From: Pseudoips prasinana
Taxonomy: Eukaryota > Arthropoda > Insecta > Lepidoptera > Nolidae
NCBI GenBank assembly: GCA_951640165.1
Contig: OX621241.1
Span: 5,838,001 to 5,902,000 of the forward strand
Length of the DNA: 64,000 nucleotides
Direction: 5' to 3'
Both the position numbers and the translations under genes were made by a program. Shown in pieces: positions 1-10,085 of the stretch. How positions within the stretch are numbered: position 1 is the first letter of the stretch; the number at the start of each line of letters is the position of its first letter. Under the pieces are notes generated by a model. That model was not told the DNA's origin. It saw only the letters and a program-made list of their open reading frames with translations, and searched no databases.

Positions 1-770
1 TTGCCTACTAATAATATGCACCCAACGCGCGTATTATACTCAATTTTTGTAGATTGACTCAAGCACGAACGACTTGCGAAAAAATATTCGTATCGTTATC
101 GAGAATAATTTGTATGAGAATTGAACAGCGCCTCTATCGTGCGTAAAAACAACGTATCGTCAACCTATCGACACTTGAAACTTATAAACAATCATCTGAA
201 GCACGAACATTGTTTTGACGTACGGTAACGTAAATTGCTGGCTGGCTATCGAGCACCAGTCGAAACTTTATTCACTTAAAAATCTTCGGTGAGAATAGTT
301 GCGTAACGAATTAAAATATAGTTTATAATTGGATTTTTAAGTTTTAAAGTTCTTTTCATACTATCTATATTAGAGCGAGATGTTTTTAGATGTAATGACA
401 TATAAATTGTTGCATCGATGTCTGTAAGCGGTAAAAGTGAAGTGCAACATAAGCAATGGTAAGAAACTTTATTTCTTTCTAAATATATGCAGAGAAATAT
501 TTGTTTTAATTAATACTGGTACAGGCTTGAATGTGATTTCAACGAATAATTATCATAATTTACGGTTCAGTTTTGAAACGACGAACTTTTCAGTACCTGT
601 ACCTATACAAGATAATTCCTGGCACGGAAGTGGGGTGTTTTTCCTGGAATTGGTTGTTTTTTTCATATGTACCTAGTATTAACAATTTCTTGATGTATAT
701 TTCATATAAGTATTATTATATTATTATACCAATACATATATATTTCTAAATACATCCATATCTATCTATA
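1..770. other. no supported gene
   Basis: AT-rich DNA with no exon that could be supported. An open frame at 437-676 (+) encodes a hydrophobic peptide with no recognisable motif and no ATG at its start, so it is not called. Confidence 0.5.
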
Positions 771-772
771 CA

Positions 773-1912
773 TATAATAAAATCGTAAGAAAGTCAAAAC
801 TGTACATTGAATATTTTTTTTAAAGTAAAGTGAAAGTAAAATACTCTTTATTGCACACCAATACATAGCATAATAATTGAACATAAAGTTATTAAAGTAC
901 AATGGGCGGTCTTATCGCTGATGCAATTTCTTCCAGACAACCTTAAACGGGTATAATCCAAGGATCTAATAATAAACTGGGTAGTGAAGGTATTTGAATA
1001 AATTAAACTTAACCTAACTTAAACTAACAAAAGTCAACACATATAAAATACATACATAAATAAATAACAATACTAATATCTCTATAATATATAATAATAA
1101 ATATTTATATTCAGAATACCTATGTAATTAACAACTGATTCCTATAAACCTAATGTAAAAGGTAGCAGAAATTGCGTAACTATGAAAAAGAAACTATAAA
1201 TAAATGATTACGACATTAACACTAGTTTAGGAAACTAATTTGGAAAGATAATACTTCTTCACCTCTCCTTTAAAAGTCGCTAAAGATTGCGCACGTCTTG
1301 TAGATAATGGTAAATTCATTCCAGAGGCGGACAGCATGCGCATTAAAAGATTTTGAATAAAAGTTAGTTAGTTACCTGTGTAGGTAGGTGTTTTTAGAAT
1401 TAGGTAAGTTCTCCGAAGACCGTAACCGTGTGTCATGTAAGAACTCGAACGTTCTTTGAGGTAATTTGGTGAGGACGGAATGAACAATATGTTATAGAGA
1501 AGAGTTAAAATATGAGTATTACGGCGAAAGCGGATCGGAAGCCACTTGAGTTTAGTGCGATAATGAGAAACATGGTCATATTTTCGTAGGCCAAATATAA
1601 ACCTTATGCAGACATTTTGGAGGCGTTCAAGTTTATTAAAATAAAAAAGGATACTTGGGGCGTGATCTACAATCGACATCGAAGCCAAAAATATAGTTTT
1701 TAGAATTTTTGTCTGTGTGTCTGTTTGTATGTATGTATGTCCGGGCTAAACTCAAAAAGTACTGCATGGATTTACTTTAAATTTTGCATGAATATTACAA
1801 AGAGGTCGGGTCAACATATAGGCTACATATTATCACGCTATCACCTACGGGGGAGGGGCTATGATAATTTATAAAATTTAACGCGGGTAAATCCGCGGGG
1901 CACAGCTGGTTA
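773..1912 (+). repeat. dispersed repeat A, split by a LINE
   Basis: This copy is in two pieces, about 773-825 and 1644-1912. It runs from an ATAAAATCGTAAGAAAG-like head to a GCGGGGCACAGCTGG-like tail, with a TCTGTGTGTCTGTTTGTATG stretch in the middle. The intact copy at 2236-2545 shows that the two pieces are contiguous without the LINE at 826-1643. A third copy lies inverted at 51611-51910. The family is widespread in lepidopteran DNA in my experience. I cannot assign a class from sequence alone. Confidence 0.7.
826..1643 (-). mobile_element. 5'-truncated non-LTR retrotransposon fragment
   Basis: Reading the minus strand leftward from 1643, the frame encodes the C-terminal region of a LINE reverse-transcriptase ORF (around LERLQNVCIRFIFGLRKYD, then AVRLWNEF), the part after the catalytic palm. 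It is followed by a 3' untranslated tail ending near 830 with the ACTCTTTATTGCAC-type sequence. The same tail recurs at 14048-14175 and, more diverged, at 33295-33425. The 5' truncation is typical of LINE insertion. It lies inside repeat A, so it is younger than that copy. Confidence 0.65.
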
Positions 1913-2235
1913 TACATAAACTAGAGATCGCACTTGTTCGAAATTCAATCATTATTAAGCTTCTATTGACAAAAACTACATACATTATATAAAGACAAAT
2001 AATAATAATTTGTTCTCAGTTTTGACACTCAATTTGTCATATCTTCTGAGTTTGTCCGTGTGACAAAAGCATGGGAGTGTTTGTATTTTTTTTGTATTAA
2101 AATAATTTCTGTAGTCGTTATCCATATAAACTTTAACTTTTCCAAATTTCATACTCCTCCGCCCGCGCAATTTTCGTAAAAAGGCGTACAAAGTATTTGC
2201 TTCAGGTATTAATATAATGATTACACTCATAGACC

Positions 2236-2545
2236 AATAAAATCGTAGGAAAATCAAAACTTCATTGAATATTTTTTAAAAAGGATACGTGGGGCGTGAT
2301 ATAAAATCGATATCAAAGACAAAAATATAGTTTTTAGAATTTTTGTCTGTGTGTCTGTTTGTCTATATGTATGTCCGGGCTAAACTCAAAAAGTACTGCA
2401 TGGATTAACTTCAAATTTTTCATGAATATTACTAAGACGTCGGATCAACATATAGGCTACATATTATCACGCTATTACTAACGGGGGAGGAGCTATGATA
2501 ATTTATAAAGTTTTACGCGGGTAAAACCGCGGGGCACAGCTAGTA
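2236..2545 (+). repeat. dispersed repeat A, intact copy
   Basis: Contiguous copy of the family seen at 773-1912. It has the GGATACGTGGGGCGTGAT motif, the CTGTGTGTCTG stretch, the TACTGCATGGATTAACTTC block and the GGGGCACAGCTAGT tail. Confidence 0.7.
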
Positions 2546-2744
2546 ATAAATAATCGTATTGATAAATATAATAATTTGCCATTAACATTAATATATGTAA
2601 TGCATTTCAATGTGTTTAATACATATTCATAGTGATATGACATTCAGAGGACAGACGTGGTCTGCTTACTAATGATTTGTATGCCCCACATAAGTACCAC
2701 TAAGTTACAGAGGCGGCTAATTTAATTGAAACCTTTATTTTCAG

Positions 2745-2822
2745 TGATGAGGGAGAAAATAAGCTAGAAGATTCTGAGATGGATGATGCCCCTCCTAAAG
2801 AAGTAGAGGAACAACCAAAAAG
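2745..2822 (+). CDS. internal exon of unidentified acidic protein (exon A)
   Basis: A pyrimidine-rich TTTATTTTCAG acceptor precedes the exon and GTTTAC follows it. Only one frame is open, and it starts after one base that completes a codon. It is rich in Asp, Glu and Pro (DEGENKLEDSEMDDAPP, then KEVEEQPK). The length is 78 bp, a multiple of three, so the exon is symmetric (phase 2-2). Its phase matches the next two exons, which supports all three being one transcript. The upstream exons are not identified and may lie left of the window. I do not recognise the protein; an acidic, probably disordered tail is all that can be said. Confidence 0.55.
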
Positions 2823-2869
2823 GTTTACGATACAGACTATATTTTATACCTACAGTAACAGCGCTCATA

Positions 2870-3015
2870 GCTAGATGCTCTCACCGGTCCGTAAGTGATC
2901 GGCAAGGTTAAGCAACTAGGCTCGCAGTCAGTCCATAGATGGGTGACCGCCAAAGTGGTTTAATTATTGAGCGTCTCCGTGCTTCAGAGGGCACGTTAAG
3001 CATTGGCATTAAGTC
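2870..3015 (+). repeat. SINE with 5S rRNA-like head
   Basis: The segment contains counterparts of the 5S rRNA internal promoter: a GTTAAGCAACTAGG block (A-box region) and GATGGGTGACCGCC (C-box region), spaced about as in 5S rRNA. The rest of the 5S gene is diverged and a non-5S tail follows. Other copies lie at 15355-15605 (-), 30862-31100 (+), and as fragments near 34230, 43283 and 57855. The dispersed, tailed and diverged copies indicate a retrotransposed 5S-headed SINE (SINE3-like), not a 5S gene. Confidence 0.7.
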
Positions 3016-3162
3016 CGCCTTTGTACAGTTTGTGTAGAAAAAGTTTTAAATAATAAAATAATGTCCCAGGATATAGAAAATAGGATTGGTCCAACGGCCT
3101 AGAGAGACAAGTCTGATGTTACTTTATTCTGGTGGTTGTAATTTGTATATGTTTGTCAACAG

Positions 3163-3201
3163 TGACCCTAATGCGGAGGTTTTACATGAAGAGGAAAACA
3201 A
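3163..3201 (+). CDS. internal exon of unidentified acidic protein (exon B)
   Basis: A 39-bp microexon between a GTTTGTCAACAG acceptor and a perfect GTAAGT donor. In the phase fixed by exon A it encodes DPNAEVLHEEEN, as acidic as the exon before it. It is symmetric (13 codons) and ends with two bases of a codon that exon C completes as Asn. Another frame is also open, so the assignment rests on phase agreement and composition. Confidence 0.55.
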
Positions 3202-4099
3202 GTAAGTCATATATAAAAATCATACTACTACTAGAGGCTCTGGAAACGTCCGGTTAGTTGAGAGACTAACCTCCGTGCCTCGGGGACCATGTGGGACGTC
3301 GGCCCTCGCGGCCTCGTTGTCATGACAACACCCATTCTCTTTTACAAGGTGGGCCAAAAGTCGAGAAGATGAATCAGCCAAAGGGGCGCCGTCTCATTTG
3401 GGCCATACGGGCTCGTTGTAAGGCATTTTTTATGGGTAGTATTTAAACGCGTGCCTGTAAATTTAAGTTTTAAGTGACAAAAATAATGAATTTACGTTGT
3501 AGTATTACTAAGTGAGCGACTGACTGCGAGTGACGAGAAATCAACAGAACAGCAACTAACAAATATTAATTTGAGTAACTTAAAATACAAAATGAGAAGC
3601 TTCATAACATTTGACCAATAAGAGAGATCAGAGGCTTGGGCGGCGGACTTCAAGCGCTATTGTTTTTGTTTAGATCTGCTTTGTATGACTCCTGAAAAAT
3701 TATAACAGCTCGAAAAAAATGGGATGTTTTGAAACTTTCCACCAATCTTCCCCTACAATAGTGTCTAGCTTGATGGTCACAGTTCTAACCTAACCTAACC
3801 CAAATAACTTCCGGAAAACTCGTTCTTATCCTAATATGGAAGTTGCCCTCTCCGTATTTCTAGTCGCTCACTTAGTAATTTAGTCGCACCGCTAGAATTT
3901 TGATATCTGAAATGGATTAATTATAACCCACTATTTGTAAGCTCGTTCTGGATTTTATTATTAATCAATATTCGTCGTTAGTTTAGTTAATTATTCGCTT
4001 ACTCAATTTCATGCCGCTCAAGTTATTAAAACAGTATCTCATCATCAGTCGCTAAGTATTTTTGTATTCGATCGTTTTATAATTCCCCTTTTTTATCAC
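3202..4099. other. intronic DNA, unclassified
   Basis: About 900 bp without a supported exon. It includes a moderately GC-rich stretch near 3235-3420 that looks like an old repeat, and a short run of three CCTAA-type units near 3785. Confidence 0.4.
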
Positions 4100-4850
4100 T
4101 TCGGCAAGAACTGGGGGTGACAGATTCTTGAACTCGTGTCGAATGTTGTCCCTTGAAAGCTTCCAAGCTCTCGGGGTTGTTCACGTAAACACTGGACTTC
4201 AAAAAACCCCACAAAAAAGTCTGGAACGGTTAAACCGGGCGATCTTGTGGCGAGTATGCCAGTGCAAATCGCAAAAAAAAAGTCAAGGAACGTCGCCTTC
4301 AGAATATCGGTTGTGGCTCGCGCAGTGTGTGCTGTTGCCCCGTCCTGTTGGAACCACGTTTCTCCAGTCCTAATTCGTCCAATTGCGGCAGAAAAACCTC
4401 GGTTAACATAGCCCTATAGCGCGCAACGTCCACTGTTGTCGTTTGACAAGCGGCGTTCTCGAAAAAAAATGGCCCGATGAATCCTCCAGCGTGAACAGCG
4501 CACCATGCAGTCACTTTCAGCGACTGTAATGGCTCCTCGTGCATCACTTGTAGATTTTCGCGGCCCCAGAAGCGATAGTTTTGCTTGCTTGTTCACGTAC
4601 CCGCTGAGGGGGAAATGAGCCTCATCGCTCATTATGATTTTGGTCGAAAAATTGTCGTTACACGCGGTTGGCGGACTTTGTACGGGAACATGCGCAGGTC
4701 TTTGAGACGACCGGCTGGTGACTAATTGCGAGGCACGGCGTCTGGTCAAAGTTTCTGGCGACAGCTCGACATCCTCGGCAACAGCGGCGATATTCTCGGC
4801 AGAACAGGCGCTCCGAGGCCGGCTACTCTTGGCAAGTCTTGGCAAAAGTC
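4100..4850 (-). pseudogene. decayed Tc1/mariner-superfamily transposase
   Basis: Read on the minus strand in at least three frames. It keeps IIMSDEAHFPLSGYVNKQ (first catalytic Asp region), then VTAWCAVHAGGFIGPFFFE, then FQQDGATAHTAR (second Asp) and SPGLTVPDFF (third Asp), in family order. Frameshifts separate these blocks and the N-terminal DNA-binding part is poor. It is the insect transposase type with the QQDGATxHTAR signature. TIRs were not found. It is an old, dead copy in the intron between exons B and C of the acidic-protein gene. Confidence 0.75.
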
Positions 4851-5370
4851 TAGGCCGTAGAAAGAAGCAAAAGAAGCGTGTTATAAGTTCGATGTCGATG
4901 TCTGTCTGAGTGTATGTCAGTCTGTGGCATCGTAGCTCTCAAACCGATGGACCTATTTCGATGCGGTTACTTTTATTTGAAAGCCCGTTTCCTTGTGGTA
5001 GATCTTGGCTATATCCGTCAGTATAGTTAATATTGGTTCAGAAGTTTAAGAGTATCAGCTTTTTTCCAAAATTATGTAATTATTTTTGGAGTCGGGTGTT
5101 ATTGTGATGGTTCAATGTCATTAGCTGATACAAAAACGCTGAAGAACACGATGTCTACAAAAATTGTACAAATTGTGTTAAGCCACCAGTTTATTTTTTA
5201 TATGTTAAGCATGGAAACTTAACCATATTCCGTTTGTATAGTTTAATGTTTAGAACACATAATGGCTTTGATACAAACAAAAGTAGTAAGTATACGTAGT
5301 ATAGCAGTTATCTGGTTCCCATAGTAGCACTGCTTAGTTTGGGATCATATAGCCGTGAGTGTGTGAATAT

Positions 5371-5378
5371 CAACTATT

Positions 5379-5413
<35 letters not shown>
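5371..5413. repeat. (TA)n microsatellite at the transposon insertion point
   Basis: An uninterrupted AT/TA run immediately left of the first base of the DD41D transposon. A TA-targeting element inserting into a TA microsatellite is unsurprising. Confidence 0.85.
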
Positions 5414-5416
<3 letters not shown>

Positions 5417-5908
5417 GCTTACAGGTTAAGTCGACCTAGATCCTTTAAGAGGTTGTAGTTTCTATAATTTCTGACTGATTTGTCTATAAAACACCATACC
5501 CCAAACTTAACTGTTTTCAAAATACTGGACTTTGAAGGTTTTTTGAGATAAAATCGGTTTTATGACTATTGGCCTATATTTTTTTGAGGGTTTTGCCTCT
5601 AACTGCGTGTGTTTGCAATTTTTGTGTAGTAGATAAGTTGTTTTATTATTCTCAACACTAAAATAGCAGTTCACTGAACTGACTGGGTCGTAGTAGACGA
5701 TTGATAGTTATAAATTGAAATAAATTCGTCAAAAAATATTTTTTCTTTCTGAAATAATAAAAGAAAAGTCTATGACAGTTATGCTGCAGATGTGCTTAAA
5801 AATATCTACATTTCATCAGCTATCCAACAAGGTATAACAAGCTAGGTTATTATCAGAATTCTTAGTAAAAAACTTCGATGAAAGGCTCTCGGGTAGTAGT
5901 AAAGATAA
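5414..5908. repeat. left long terminal inverted repeat
   Basis: Aligns inverted with 7387-7881 over about 495 bp, with scattered substitutions and small indels. Both arms contain a short internal palindrome around AGTTCACTGAACT and end near the AGTAGTAAAGATAAC motif. Confidence 0.85.
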
Positions 5909-5997
5909 CAGTACTAATTTATCACGGGTCAGAAAACAAAATAAAACAATCCAAATAGGTACAAAATGACATCTATTACTGCTATTTTTACAGAAAG

Positions 5998-7089
5998 TCA
6001 TGATTCATGTTCCACATGGCCGCCTCTGTTTCGCACACATATTCTCATTCTGTGTCTTAATCCACTCTTTACTACACCAGTTGTTAAACCCCTTCTTATT
6101 TCATTTGCCGCATCGATTATTCTCTGTCTCAAAACATCAACAGATGTGATTGGATTAGGTTCGTTGTACACCAAACTCTTCATGTGTCCCCACACATAAA
6201 AATCCATGGGGGTCAGGTCTGGACTTCTAGCTGGCCACGGTATGGGTCCACCTCTTCCGATCCACTTATTAGGATAATTAGTGTCTAGCCATTCTCTGAC
6301 ACTTCTCCTGTAGTGTGCAGGACAACCGTCATGTTGAAACCACATATCACGAATGAGATAGAGTGGTACGTCGTCTAGTAAGTCGGATAAATCTTCTCTT
6401 AAAAAGTTTTCATAATGTTCTCCATTTAAATTGTCGGGAAGAAAGTAAGGCCCAATCAAATGGTTTGATATGATTCCCATCCATACATTCAAACTGAATC
6501 GTCTTTGTGATGCCTTTGGCCACTTCTTATTGGGATTTCTTTGAACTTTTGGGGCCCAATAATGAACATTGTGGTAATTGGTTATGCCGTCTTTATCAAA
6601 TTTGGACTCGTCTGTCCACAAGATCTTTTTAAAAAATGATGGATCTTCTAAATCTGCATTGAGCATGAATCTGCAGAAATCCAACCTCCTCACAGGATCT
6701 CCTTCTTCGATGGTGTGTACCGGCGTGTAATGATAAGGATAGAGGCCGGCAGTATTCACCGTAAACCATACTTTCCACTGCGAGAGTCCAAGTTCTCGGG
6801 CAACAATATTGGTCGAAGTAGTTGGATCCAATCTAAACCGTCGAACTATTTCATTGTCTTGCTCTTCATCATCATCATTGACACGTGGTCTACCCAAGTC
6901 TGTTCGTCGCCTCGAAACAGAGCCAGTCTCTCGAAGTCGTCGGTAAACTCCGTCAAAGACACTAACATCCGGTACTCGGCGGCCTGGGTAACGTGATATG
7001 TATTCATCACGAGCTCGTGCGGATACACAATTGCAGTACCCATAACAAATCAAAATATCAGCATATTCCTCGTTCGTGTAGGTCGTCAT
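5998..7089 (-). CDS. DD41D transposase (copy 1)
   Basis: Intact 363-residue transposase counted from the ATG at 7089 (MTTYTNEEYADIL). The frame stays open upstream, but only to a TTG at 7137, which is not a credible eukaryotic start. The N-terminus (about residues 1-110) is a helix-turn-helix region of the DUF4817 type (RARDEYISRYPGRRVPD). The catalytic domain has WTDESKF (first Asp), FQHDGCPAHY (second) and SPDLTPMDFYVWG (third). Counting from the Asp of QHDG to the Asp of PMDF gives 41 residues between them, hence DD41D. This cut-and-paste enzyme should act on the TIRs of its own element and any related non-autonomous copies. No internal stop or frameshift is present. DD41D groups such as rosa and Visitor are known to me; membership needs a tree. 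Confidence 0.9.
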   Translation of the reverse strand: MTTYTNEEYADILICYGYCNCVSARARDEYISRYPGRRVPDVSVFDGVYRRLRETGSVSRRRTDLGRPRVNDDDEEQDNEIVRRFRLDPTTSTNIVARELGLSQWKVWFTVNTAGLYPYHYTPVHTIEEGDPVRRLDFCRFMLNADLEDPSFFKKILWTDESKFDKDGITNYHNVHYWAPKVQRNPNKKWPKASQRRFSLNVWMGIISNHLIGPYFLPDNLNGEHYENFLREDLSDLLDDVPLYLIRDMWFQHDGCPAHYRRSVREWLDTNYPNKWIGRGGPIPWPARSPDLTPMDFYVWGHMKSLVYNEPNPITSVDVLRQRIIDAANEIRRGLTTGVVKSGLRHRMRICVRNRGGHVEHES

Positions 7090-7386
7090 CTTCAACAGTT
7101 CCAAATCAGAAGCACAAATCAATAGTCCAGTTTGCAAGCACAGTCACGATTTGAAAGAAACAGTCCAGAAATCCAAGCCAAGTCGAATGAAAAACCAAGA
7201 GCACTAAGAATCGCATCTACTACAGACGAATCGCGTAAGCAGACTAACCAAACAATAACAACAAAATGGCTGTGGTTTTTTTTTCTCGCTCACACCTAAT
7301 TACATTGTATGATATCTCGCTTGCACGCACCGCAGTCCCATGAAGAACAATAGGCGCAACAAGTAACGCAAGGAAACACGTTATCT

Positions 7387-7881
7387 TTACTACTACTACT
7401 TCCCGAGAGCCTTTCATCGAAGTTTTTTTCTAAGAATTATAATAATACCCTAGCTTGTTATACCTTGTTGGATAGCTGATGAAATGTAGATATTTTTAAG
7501 CACATCTGCAGCATAACTGTCATAGACTTTTTTTTTATTATTACAGAAAGAAAAATTATTTTTTACGAATTTATTTCAATTTATAACTATCAATCGTCTA
7601 CTACGACCCAGTCAGTTCAGTGAACTGCTATTTTAGTGTTGAGAATAATAAAGCAACTTATCTACTACACAAAATCGGAAACACAAATAAATTAGAGGCA
7701 AAAAACCCAAAAAAATATAGGCCAATAGATGTAAAACCGTTTTTTTTTTCAAAAAAGCTTCAAAGTCCAATATCTTGAAAACGGTTAAGTTTGGGGTACG
7801 GTGTTTCATAGACAAATCAGTCGGGAATTATGGAAACTATCACCTCTTAAAGGATCTAGGTCGACTTAACCTGTAACCCTG
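7387..7881. repeat. right long terminal inverted repeat
   Basis: Inverse of 5414-5908. The outermost block from CAGGGTTACAGG to about 40 bp inward is almost identical between arms; the inner parts differ at poly-A/T runs and by small indels. Confidence 0.85.
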
Positions 7882-7968
7882 TATATGTTGTACATTTATA
7901 GTTTATAGCTTGGTGCTGAGAGGTGCTTGGGGCTCATTAGGATTAATTTAGTGTGTTTCTTTTTTTAG

Positions 7969-8035
7969 TTCCGAAAGCGTCGAGAAATCAGGGAGGCAAA
8001 TCATTATGATTATCAACCAATATCATGGCTTATAA
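7969..8035 (+). CDS. terminal exon of unidentified acidic protein (exon C)
   Basis: A TTTCTTTTTTTAG acceptor is followed by 21 codons and TAA. In the phase carried over from exon B it reads SESVEKSGRQIIMIINQYHG then Leu and stop. A second frame (FRKRREIREANHYDYQ) is also open to a TAA, so the true reading depends on the exon B splice. AATAAA lies 29 bases after the stop. I do not recognise the C-terminus. Confidence 0.5.
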
Positions 8036-8063
8036 GATAAATATTAGAATACTGAAAGCATGA

Positions 8064-8069
8064 AATAAA
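8064..8069 (+). terminator. poly(A) signal AATAAA
   Basis: A canonical AATAAA just after exon C, followed about 20 bp later by a T/GT-rich stretch (TGGTGTATTTTATTG). This marks the likely 3' end of the + strand acidic-protein gene. Confidence 0.55.
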
Positions 8070-8194
8070 AGCTTCCTTTCACCTGGTGTATTTTATTGAT
8101 ACCTAGAAATATCAAAACCCCGATATCGTTCACTACTGAACATAGGCAAACCTTTGGGGACCCAAAGGTTTCTAAAACGTTGCTATTTGGAGGA

Positions 8195-8330
8195 TTTTGT
8201 CGTAGTCACCGCACCTGGAATGTGAGTTGGTGACCACGCCGCAGGTTCACTTCCCACCCAGGACAAATATTTGTACACGTTTGTTTGCCCTGAGTCTGGG
8301 TGTAATTATCTATATTAGTATGTATTTACA
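8195..8330 (+). repeat. tRNA-headed SINE fragment
   Basis: A degenerate B-box (CAGGTTCACTTCCCACCC) is followed by the GACAAATATTTGT and CCTGAGTCTGGGTGTAATTAT tail blocks. The same tail arrangement occurs on the minus strand at 19810-20075. Confidence 0.55.
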
Positions 8331-8439
8331 AAAGAGAAGTAGTATATTGCCGTTTAGGTTCTAACACCGCGGTTGTCAAATTACGTAATTTTTCAGGAGA
8401 GCAAAAAATCCGTTATATTTAGCTTTAATTCTTATATTG

Positions 8440-8825
8440 AATAAACGTGGCGTCTCTACGTGTCTCTACCGCATTTATTACGGGGGAGTGTTCAGAGGAA
8501 TTGTTCGAGCTTATTCCGCCACAGACCCATTCGCCAAAAGTGGAAATTTTATCCTTATTACCTGGATGAATGATCATCAACCACCGTGCGATGCACAAGA
8601 AACTTATTGCCGCGCACTACCGCTCTGTGTAATCAATTAGGTGAGGAGTTATTTCCTATCCGGTATGACATGGCAACCTCCAAGAAACGAGCCTATTCCT
8701 TTCTTAAAGGCCGGCAACGCACTTGCGGCTCCTCTGGTGTTGCGAGTGTCCATGGGCGGCGGTGATCACTTTATCATCAGGTAACCCACTTGCTCGTTTG
8801 CCATCCTATTTTATACAATAATATA
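8440..8825 (+). mobile_element. LINE 3' end
   Basis: The 3' half translates as RYDMATSKKRAYSFLKGRQR-like residues and then a Ser/Gly-rich block and HGRR, the usual C-terminus of a lepidopteran non-LTR element ORF, followed by the ATCAGGTAACCCACTTGCTCG tail. A frameshift lies upstream. Related tails occur at 13920-14047 (+) and 28766-29010 (-). It is 5'-truncated and dead. Confidence 0.65.
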
Positions 8826-8870
8826 AAAAAGAACAACGTTTAAGATCTTACACCGTGGTGGTTTAATAAA

Positions 8871-9212
8871 TAAAAAAAAAGGTTTTTATTCACGTAGACT
8901 TTAAAAAAGCGCTTGTAAATAGTCAGAACATGTTTGTAGTATTATAGTTGTATACATTATTATTTATAGTAACGTAGATATTTAGGTACACATTGTATTG
9001 ATTGTATTAAAACATGTATAAAATTTATTTTATAACAGCAATGATATTTAGCTAGCTCGTATCAAGTTATTGTCAAGAGATTATGTTTAAGTTTAATTAT
9101 CTAGTTTAAGTCTTATATTTTAATACATATTGTCGATGGTTCTGTCTATATTAAGGTGTTATTATTATGACGGACCTTGTGTTAATAACGACGGTCGCGC
9201 TTTAATGCAACC
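8871..9212. repeat. dispersed repeat D
   Basis: About 340 bp running from a TTTTTATTCACGTAGAC end to ACGACGGTCGCGCTTTAATG. The same unit forms both arms of the foldback at 11846-12941 and occurs inverted at 29702-30062. Class unknown. Confidence 0.7.
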
Positions 9213-9283
9213 ACCGGATCCAATGCGCCCCAACTGAGGAGACCCAGCGAAACAAACTCAGCGGGTGTCTCTACTACCGGTTT

Positions 9284-10085
9284 CTACACGGCCCAGTTGA
9301 GACGCTCCGCTTTGCTAACTCTAAAGGCTGGTATAGCTAGTTTGTCCTTATTTCTAGTATTGACATTGTGCAAGTCACTCCGTTTTTTATATTTATCTAA
9401 ATTTTTCCGCACAAACATTATATTCTGATATATGTATTCAGATGGAACAGTAAGTATATTTACCTCTTTAAAAACGCTTCGTAGAGACTCGCGGCTGCCT
9501 AGATTATAAATAGCTCGGACTGCTCTTTTTTCTAATACGAAAATAGCACTTATGTCAGCTGCTGAGCCCCACAGCAGAATACCATAGGACATAATGCTAT
9601 GGAAATAAGCAAAATATACTAGTCTAGCAGTTGGTTCGTCTGACAATTGTCTGATTTTCCAAACTGCATATGAAGCTGAACTTAATTTGGCAGATAATTT
9701 TTCAATATGAGGACCCCATTGTAATTTTCAGTACAATGTTATTCCCAAAAATACGGTCGAAGGAACTAAATCTAAAACTTCCTTGTTAAGTGCAACCGTT
9801 GGTTTAATATGAGTCACATTCGGCAATGAGAATTTGTTGCATTTGGTCTTTCCTGCATTCAAAAGAAGATTATTTGCCGAAAACCAATTTGATATGAGGC
9901 TGGGAGTTTTATTAGGATCTATAAGATCCTTATCTTTTCTACTCACTTTAAATATGAGTGACGTATCATCAGCAAATAGAATTATGTCTGATACTTTTTC
10001 TACTAGATATGGGAGATCATTGATATAAACTAGAAATAAAAATGGACACAAAATCGATCCTTGGGGCACCCCCATTTTGACAGAA
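9284..10085 (-). pseudogene. broken jockey/CR1-like reverse transcriptase
   Basis: Minus-strand reverse transcriptase from a 5'-truncated LINE. GVPQGSILCPFLFLVYINDL and the catalytic LFADDTSLIF are in one frame (10075-9728). After a frameshift the thumb and C-terminal region (YFAYFHSIMSYGILLWGSAA, KRAVRAIYNLG) continues in another (9646-9284). It is clearly the same family as 58586-59596. The frameshift and missing N-terminus make it inactive. Confidence 0.88.

Larger units (their letters stand above)
5414..7881 (-). mobile_element. DD41D Tc1/mariner-like transposon, copy 1
   Basis: Full-length 2,468-bp element. It starts CAGGCTTACAGGTTAAGTCG and ends with the near-perfect inverse, flanked on both sides by TA. 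The terminal inverted repeats run about 495 bp (5414-5908 and 7387-7881), diverged from each other by roughly a tenth. A single intact transposase frame lies between them on the minus strand. Copy 2 at 46776-49243 has the same length and only one difference was noticed (T at 7401 against A at 48763). The element sits in the last intron of the acidic-protein gene, 87 bp before its last exon. Confidence 0.93.

Noticed and set aside
437..676. 79-residue open frame
   Set aside because: It has no ATG, no recognisable domain, and lies in AT-rich DNA where such frames are expected by chance.
2870..3015. 5S rRNA gene
   Set aside because: Only the internal promoter blocks match; the rest is diverged and several tailed copies are scattered.
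3785..3802. Interstitial telomere repeat
   Set aside because: Only about three CCTAA-type units; within chance for AT-rich DNA.
5816..6199. Small open frames within the DD41D transposon arms and opposite the transposase
   Set aside because: They are shadows of the transposase and inverted repeats; they recur at 47178-47561 only because the element is duplicated.
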